From positions 71,001-135,000 of the forward strand of contig JAXRKP010000093.1 in assembly GCA_037039925.1 (NCBI GenBank): 64,000 nt of DNA. The letters run 5' to 3'. The notes under the pieces were generated by a model, which did not search any database, was not told where the DNA came from, and was given only the letters and a program-made list of their open reading frames with translations. Numbering within the stretch: the first letter of the stretch is position 1; each line of letters starts with the position of its first letter. Source of the DNA: Doris montereyensis. Its lineage: Eukaryota > Mollusca > Gastropoda > Nudibranchia > Dorididae. Positions 57,870 to 64,000 of the stretch are shown piece after piece. The position numbers and the translations under genes are program-made.

Positions 57870-58005
57870 TTTAAATTTACCCTGTCCACCATTGTGGTGA
57901 TCTCAGGGTGAATTAAGAGGAAACAGCAAGATAAAATAGAAGTGAAAGAGGAAAAGGAAAGAAGTAGGACCTACCAGCAGCAACCGTCAACCGCCTGCCC
58001 AAAAC
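57870..58005 (+). repeat. D repeat, near-consensus copy
   Basis: AAATTTACCCTGTCCACCAT, GGTGATCTCAGGGTGAATTA, GTAGGACCTACCAGCAGC. Useful as a reference for the family. Confidence 0.88.
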
Positions 58006-58241
58006 GAGGAAGACTTGGGTTAAAAAGTGTACAATGTGAAAATGCTAAGAAAATTTAATGTGGACAGCAGAAACTATATAAAGTTCAAAAAAGCACACAA
58101 TCTCGTAAAAAAGAGTACTAGTACAAATCTGCTTGTAAGAAGAAGGTTGACAGCACTGCATTGCCTGTAAGTACAAATAAAATAAACATTGCTGGTCTTT
58201 TTCTGAGTCATCTTCTCACTAAATACATTTGTCTGACTTAC

Positions 58242-58314
58242 TGTCGAAATTCTGAATGTCCAAAATTACGCTTTAAAACTTCAAGGTAGACTTTGTCGGG
58301 CTGATCAGAGGCAT
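58242..58314 (-). CDS. WRN: WRN exon 4: start of RecQ helicase core
   Basis: A 73-nt exon between TTTCAG and CA|GTAAGTC. It encodes a segment ending Y-L-E-V-L-K-R-N-F-G-H-S-E-F-R, the lead-in to the RecQ helicase domain (human WRN has a Y-L-K-V-L-K-E-Y-F-G-H-S-x-F-R pattern). The F-R pair begins motif 0, which is completed in exon 5. Confidence 0.92.
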
Positions 58315-58504
58315 CTGAAAGAAAAAAAGATTTACACGGCAATGAACAAAAAGACACATGTTTGGTTATTTTTTTAGGAAAGTAAAATTCATATAAACTC
58401 GTTTCAATAGTTCTGCTGTTCATTCTGGATATTCATGCTTGTGAGAAAGAATTGCATGTATCTAGTGAATAAGGTGACACATAGGAAGACAAATCCAATG
58501 TAGA

Positions 58505-58660
58505 GATTTTCGGTTTTTCATTTGCAAATTACCCTGTCCACCATGTGCAGTGATCTCATAGTAAACTAAGAAGAAAGAGCAAGATCGAAGCAATGTGAAG
58601 GAGAGAAAGAAAAAGAAGAAAAACCTACCAGGAGCCAGCCAACCTCTCACTGGGGGAAAG
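58505..58660 (+). repeat. D repeat copy
   Basis: GCAAATTACCCTGTCCACCA to AAACCTACCAGGAGCCAGCC. Confidence 0.82.
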
Positions 58661-58689
58661 GCAGACAATAACCATACTAGTTTTATTAT

Positions 58690-58945
58690 TTAATATTTAA
58701 TTTGATTTTAGCCACATCCAGAATTACGGTTTTTGGCAGGATTTTAAATTTTGCCTGGACTGCAAAAAAGGATCATTAACATGTACAAAGTGTTGTAATC
58801 TGCAAAACACGACCCCCTTTTTATTGGCTGTCTCCGATGGGATTAGGAGTCGATGCACCGACAGATGGTGGTGGGGGGGGGGGGAAGTTTATAAAAAAAA
58901 ACCACTGGAGAAAACTTTCCAACCTGCCGGGCCTTGAATTTACCG
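58690..58945 (-). mobile_element. SINE family A, truncated copy
   Basis: Tail side TTTGATTTTAGCCACATCCA, body AGTGTTGTAATCTGCAAAAC, ending at a G run and GGGCCTTGAATT. Confidence 0.75.
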
Positions 58946-58949
58946 TAAA

Positions 58950-59910
58950 TATTTAAATGTGGAGATAAATCTATAATTTCCATGTTTTTTAATCTTGTGT
59001 TATATAAACTTATCATGTATGCGTGTACACTGTAAAAGAATTAAAAAAAGAAAGCCAGTAGTTTCATTAGAGTATTTTTTTCTTCTTCTTATATCAATGG
59101 TGTCGGACCAAGTCGAAAAACACTAATTTTACAAGAGACAAAATACTGAATTATTCTCTTGAAAATCGGTTTTAAATCAGAACATTTTGCACACACGAGA
59201 TGGATAGGATGTTTGTTCCAATGGGCTATTTATTGTTTTACATGAAATTATCTTATTATAACTTTTTGGACAGCCATTTTGAGACATAAGAAATTGAAGC
59301 ACTCAGCCATTTGTACTTTTGACCAACCCATTCAGTTGAAAATTGACTTGGCTGTTTTGTGTGGAAATGAAAAACGAAAGCTCAAACTAACCGGTTTGAT
59401 AAAACGTAGTTATGAAGCATTTTTTAAAGATAATGTCTTCTGCTATTTTACACAATGTAGCTTTAGTTTCTGTTAAGATGAAAAGCTATTTTTCTTAAAA
59501 TTGGAAATTTCGAACTGGCGGTTTGTGCCCGACACCTTTTAGTTTATTTTCGAAATTCTCAAGTCTATTTTTTCTTTCCTTTTTTACTTTCTATTGGGGG
59601 TTGGGGTTTTTTTGTCTTTTGCTATTCGCTTTGTTTTTAATTAAATTTAGGAGGTTTAAAGGTGTCTTTTTTTCTTATTCCTTTGATTTGTTTATCTGTG
59701 TCTTTATAATCTTTTTTCAGGTGCTTTATTTGACTGTTTAGGAAAGTTACTTTCACAAGTGCAAATCATTAAATAAAAAATGGCAAGAAATAAACTAAAA
59801 CTAAAAGTTGAAAAAAGTAGCCCATAATGAAAATTTCCTCTCCATGTATTATTCATCCATATTCAAATTTAAGTATTTTACGCAATTGTCATCGAAATGT
59901 AAATCATATT

Positions 59911-59925
<15 letters not shown>
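58950..59925. other. unique A/T-rich intronic sequence
   Basis: No exon was found in the intron between exons 4 and 3. Small frames at 59.3 and 59.5 kb have no supported homology. Confidence 0.5.
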
Positions 59926-59954
<29 letters not shown>

Positions 59955-59956
<2 letters not shown>

Positions 59957-60412
59957 GTCATGTCTCGATAGTCTGGACTTCGATAATCAGGATGTCTTGA
60001 AAATCCGAACAAATGAGATGGGGACGGATTTTTCTTCTTCATTGTACCCGATAATCAGAAAATTCTGGATTTTGGATCTCAACACCTATATAGGAACAAG
60101 CTACCACAGTATAGGGAGCATATGCTTCGATAAACCAAACACTCAACTGTTCACGATAATCTAACCAGTGCTTTGACGGCGCATCAAAGTCATCCCCATA
60201 ATTTATCACTCTATTTAAGGTTTTGGGCAGTGATGAACAGTGGGCAGTGATGAACAGCATTGCAGTGCTCTGTGCCCCATAAAATGCACTAGGCCTACAT
60301 ATTACTGTTCTGAGGCCTTTTACTGATTCACATTATGTCACTTTGATCAACGATTCGATAATCCGGACAAATTGCACGAAATGGAAGTGTTCGGACTATC
60401 AAGATGAGACTG
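59955..60412. mobile_element. non-autonomous pogo/Tc1-like element, copy 1
   Basis: The left end CAGTCATGTCTCGATAGTC pairs with the right end (reverse complement CAGTCTCATCTTGATAGTCC). TA flanks each side. 458 bp with no transposase. The right end is 65 bp from exon 3. Confidence 0.8.
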
Positions 60413-60477
60413 TATGCTACACATAAATATTTAGCAGTCAGCATATTATGAGATGACAACAAAAACCCAACCCATAC

Positions 60478-60535
60478 CGGTCTCATCAGAATCTATCTCC
60501 AGCTGATGCTCTTCAGACTTGGAGCCATTGCCATC
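60478..60535 (-). CDS. WRN: WRN exon 3: linker
   Basis: A 58-nt exon between CCAACAG and G|GTATGGG, entering at phase 0 and leaving at phase 1. It encodes D-G-N-G-S-K-S-E-E-H-Q-L-E-I-D-S-D-E-T. The last base plus the first two of exon 4 make an Asp codon, so the reading frame is preserved. Confidence 0.8.
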
Positions 60536-60698
60536 CTGTTGGAAGAAAGAAATACACAATTTTTAAAATAAATCTTAATGCACAGTAAAACAGTAAGAAA
60601 ATAATCAAACACAAAAAAACAACATATGATTTACATGAGAAAAGTGAGGAAAAACACACTGTTGAAAGAAAATAAATAGCGGAAAAAGTCAAAAGTAC

Positions 60699-60812
60699 CA
60701 AATATTCCTCTGGGATCATGTTCACATGCACATGTTCATCCATGGAAGTACTAACAAGCAACAAATCATCATCATCGTCAAAGTCCTTGACTTCTGGTAG
60801 AGTTTCATCATG
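60699..60812 (-). CDS. WRN: WRN exon 2: acidic linker
   Basis: This is a 114-nt exon (38 codons, phase 0 at both ends) between TTTGGCAG and a GTACTT donor. It encodes H-D-E-T-L-P-E-V-K-D-F followed by five aspartates and a Met/Val/His-rich segment ending E-E-Y-L. It continues the acidic linker that precedes the helicase core. No catalytic motif is present. Confidence 0.8.
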
Positions 60813-61164
60813 CTGCCAAAGACACAGGAATGAGAGTGGATACATTATGGATGGAAAAAACAACAGGCTTTTTTAAACTTCACTTCATCAGTCAAATTTC
60901 GTTTACATGATGTCTGAACAATAATTCCTTACTTACTTACTAACATTCTAGATGAATTGAAAAATTATAAAACATGTAAAAGTTTCATATAATATTTCAT
61001 TAACAAATCTTGTTCAAATTCCACAAAAAGAAAAGAACCAAAACAAAAGTTGATCATGGATTTTCCAAAAAAATGTGTTATTTTAAAACTATCATAGAAG
61101 CTATCAGCTACACATACTAAGACAGTACTTTCAGCAGTGTGTCAACTGTCACTCACAAACCCAC
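60813..61164. other. intron between exons 1 and 2
   Basis: Unique A/T-rich sequence with no repeat recognised. Confidence 0.6.
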
Positions 61165-61728
61165 CTCTTCCTTGTCCTCAGCCTCTGACGTTGATGCAGA
61201 CTCTGTCGCTGCTGAAAAGATACCATCAAAGTCAATGTCGTCAAAGTCTTCATCCCCAGCCTTGTCATTAGAATGTGAAACTGACTTGCTGGAGTTGTCT
61301 TCCCTTGACTGTTTTACATTCTTTGAGGAACTCGATGGCAGCTGTGACTTACAAGATTCATAAATGGATGGCTCACTATGACCAGACTCCCTAACATCTG
61401 TGTCGTAAGACGCTTTGGCATTAATGCTGAGTTTGTGATGTATATTTTCCAGAAGAGATTTGCACTGATCGACAGCCTGACTTACACTTCCATCAATGAA
61501 ACTTTCGCAGTCTGTTTCAGCCACTTTGATAGCTTCATTCAACTTTTGTTTCAAGTTTCTCAAAGATGAAATGACATGTAGTTTCCTCTCCATTGCACTG
61601 CTTTCTTTTCTTAATATGGGTAGTAATGGATACTGCCTAAAATAGAGATATTTTCCATGTTTCCTCTTGTTATCAGCAGCCTCACTTGTTTGATACGCAG
61701 AGTTGATGTAAACTTCTTCCTTCTGATG
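61165..61728 (-). CDS. WRN: WRN exon 1 found: charged and acidic N-terminal linker
   Basis: The open frame covers 188 codons from an acceptor-like TTGTAG to a donor GAG|GTGGGT, phase 0 at both ends. An ATG occurs at 61593, but the same frame continues 45 codons upstream with protein-like composition, including Y-F-R-Q-Y-P-L-L-P-I-L-R-K, until a TAG that overlaps the acceptor. The ATG is therefore probably an internal methionine and this an internal exon. The first half is predicted helical (L-R-N-L-K-Q-K-L-N-E-A-I-K). The second half is Ser/Asp/Glu-rich and ends in an acidic patch D-E-D-F-D-D-I-D-F-D-G. It corresponds to the linker between the exonuclease and helicase domains of vertebrate WRN. 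An alternative is that the part upstream of the ATG is 5' UTR. Confidence 0.75.
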
Positions 61729-61884
61729 CTACAACTTTCTGAAAATTTAACAAGAAAGAAGATTTGTACAAAATGTTGGTCACCTTGATCCTATTCAGCA
61801 AGGATAAATTTAATAACTATAACAAAAATACAGAAGTTTGAAAACACACTGTTCAGTTACTAACTCGTGGCCCCAATTGTATAA

Positions 61885-62460
61885 TTCCTTTAGAAGTGTA
61901 GTAAGCTCGGTTGGTTTTCATTGCTCTTGTCCGGCCTCACCTGGAATTTAGCAACTCAGTATGGGCACTTAAGTATGGAAAGGACAAAAAGATTATAGAA
62001 GGTGTGCTTAGAGAGCAACTAAGATCATTCCTGGCCTGAAAGATAAAGGATACGAAGAAAGACTTAAGTTAATTAAAATTCCCAGTATGACATACAGGCG
62101 TATTAGAGGTGATATGATAGAAACATACAAATTTACACATGATTTCTACAATGTCCAGAAGGAACTATTTGTGTTTGCTGACAACTATACCAGAGGCCAT
62201 AAATATAAGTTAAATAAACCAAGATGCAACACATCACTCAGACAGCATTTCTTCAGTCAGTGTGTGATTGACCGTTGGAAGAACCTCCCAGTTTCAGTCG
62301 CTGAAGCTCCAGACCTCAACACCTTCAAGAATCGCTTAGACAGCCTTTTGTCAGATTACATCATGTTCAGTTTAATTGACCCTCCTGTCAAACTGGAAGT
62401 GATCATGGAGCCAACGAAGCTGGACACCCAAGATCAGCAAAGGCATTTAAAAGCCTAAGA
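61885..62460 (+). mobile_element. non-LTR retrotransposon ORF2 3' fragment
   Basis: The plus-strand frames give L-V-R-P-H-L-E-F, then Y-R-R-I-R-G-D-M-I-E-T-Y-K and R-G-H-K-Y-K-L-N-K-P-R-C-N-T, then F-F-S-Q-C-V-I-D-R-W-K-N-L-P ending in a stop. This is the post-reverse-transcriptase C-terminus of a CR1/Jockey-type LINE. A frameshift near 62.0 kb breaks it. Confidence 0.85.
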
Positions 62461-62549
62461 CACTGGATTGACTACACTATACTACTATACTATAATAGGC
62501 CTACTGCATACTGATCATTGCTTCAGTCTCTGCGGCACCCAATTAACTA

Positions 62550-63150
62550 CAGTCACGTCTCGATAGTTTGGACTTCAATAATCTGGATGCCTCGATAAAC
62601 CGCACAGATGAGCTGGGGACAAATTTTTTCTTTATTTGTACCGATAATCTAGAAATTCAGGTTTCCAGATCCGAACACCTAATTTTGGAACAAGTTACCA
62701 CAATACAGCATGCTTTGATAGTTTAACCAGTATGCTGATGGCACACCAAAGCCACCCGACTCGACTTTACTAACACCACTTCAGCCATACAATTTAGCAA
62801 TTTTCTCTGTTTCTTTTCTCTCTCTCTCTTCTTTTTTTCGGGCATGGTGTAAATTGTCGTGTATATAAGCAAAACACCTGAGGCACAAGTCAGAGAGAGA
62901 GAGAGAGATATAAAGACAAACACAGAGAAAGAGTTGAGAGAGAGGAATTGAGAGAGAGAGAGAGAGAGACACAGAGAGATCTGGACAGTGATAAACAGAG
63001 TCACAGTGCTCTGTGCCATGTCAAATACATCACAGGCCTTCATATTCTGAGGCCATTCGCTGATTCACAATGTGACACTTTGATCGGCGATTCGATAAAT
63101 CCAGATAGATTACTCGGAAAGAACGTGTTCGGATTATCGAGACGTGACTG
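62550..63150. mobile_element. non-autonomous pogo/Tc1-like element, copy 2
   Basis: Left CAGTCACGTCTCGATAGTTT and right (reverse complement) CAGTCACGTCTCGATAATCC, flanked by TA. It is homologous to 59955-60412 but contains an internal CT/GA microsatellite (62.81-62.97 kb). Confidence 0.82.
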
Positions 63151-63152
63151 TA

Positions 63153-63735
63153 ATATATTACTACAATCTTCATTCTAGTCTTTTTTTATCGATATCAAAG
63201 AGATTTTCTTCTCAGAAAAAAACTTGGAAGCGACACAGAGATTAAATGCTTAAAGTTTGTCAGTATTTTAACAATCATTTATGTTTTTCCAAATCTAAAG
63301 TGCTGTCTTTGGATACAACTTCAAGAATTTTAGTCCAACAATCCAAAAAACGATCAGTCTGGCTAATAAATGTAAACACAATGGGGCAAGCAGTTCAGCA
63401 GGAACTCAAACTTTCGCTTCACACTCAGCTAGCCGAAATTCAACCATAAAAAACACCACATTTATTTCTATTGAGACCACATTTATTTCTATGAGAATGA
63501 CTTGAGAGCTTTTAATATTGAAAAAGAGAACCTTTATTGAAATTTTACAATGAGAATTTTTAACGGGCACATCAAAAAGAGCTGACCAGCCGTACCATTG
63601 TTATTGCTGTACAGATGTTACACCACTCTATCTAGAAATAAAATTTAGATCTCTACGTGTTATTGTTATAAATGTCTAGTTCTTAGTGGATTTCATTCAA
63701 TAACAGTGAAATCTAAATCTTGAGCCCGACTACAG
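63153..63735. other. unique sequence
   Basis: No exonuclease-type exon or repeat family was recognised. CACATTTATTTCTAT is duplicated at 63.46-63.49 kb. Confidence 0.5.
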
Positions 63736-63737
63736 GA

Positions 63738-63808
63738 CTCCTGCCCAGAGGGAGATAGACAGAGAGAGGGGCCTAGCGAGAGGAAAGAGTAGCAAGAGAG
63801 AGAGAGAC

Positions 63809-63907
<99 letters not shown>

Positions 63908-63909
63908 GC

Positions 63910-63985
<76 letters not shown>

Positions 63986-64000
63986 GAGAGAGAGAGAGAG
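63738..64000. repeat. (GA)n microsatellite, runs off the window
   Basis: About 260 bp of GA with GTAG interruptions up to the window edge. Confidence 0.97.

Noticed and set aside
61153..61593. ATG at 61593 as the helicase start codon
   Set aside because: The same frame continues upstream with protein-like sequence to an acceptor, so the Met is more likely internal. It remains possible as a start.

Overview
The window is animal nuclear DNA. The evidence is GT-AG introns, tRNA-headed SINEs, non-LTR retrotransposon remnants, terminal-inverted-repeat elements and very many tandem repeats. A mollusc or other lophotrochozoan would fit the intron and repeat style, but the species cannot be fixed from the sequence. 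There is no operon, CRISPR array or bacterial gene structure.

One protein-coding gene can be reconstructed. It lies on the minus strand and runs from about 61.73 kb down to at least 22.17 kb, probably to a stop codon at 8621. It encodes a Werner-type RecQ helicase (WRN). I assembled 21 exons by matching splice sites and codon phase. In order they give an acidic N-terminal linker, helicase motif 0 (F-R-x-x-Q), Walker A (G-Y-G-K-S), a D-E-S-H motif II, T-A-T-A, motif V, motif VI ([10 protein letters not shown]), the RecQ zinc cysteines, the RQC winged helix and the HRDC domain. About 935 codons are covered. The exonuclease domain of vertebrate WRN is not seen, and the first exon found has no start codon, so 5' exons are probably beyond 64 kb. 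Three one-base inconsistencies (in the Walker A exon, at the exon 17/18 junction and in exon 21) point to assembly indels or a decaying copy.

The gene is scattered through repeats; somewhat over a third of the window is tandem repeat. From the left: a GATTGN satellite (1-4330); CT and minisatellite arrays with SINEs (4.8-17.3 kb); a homopurine GAA tract of about 2.8 kb (17.57-20.4 kb); then introns that mostly carry a private minisatellite (22.3, 23.6, 29.5, 31.9, 35.4, 38.8, 40.9, 42.3, 45.1, 46.1, 49.3 and 57.4 kb). Interspersed are two main tRNA-headed SINE families (here A and B), a short repeat (here D) seen about 13 times and always in the same orientation, four non-LTR retrotransposon remnants, and several transposase-free DNA elements (30.5, 33.1, 55.3, 59.96 and 62.55 kb).

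No other complete gene was found. Long open frames inside the repeats are periodic translations of arrays and are not annotated as genes. Copy numbers and repeat borders are estimates by eye.
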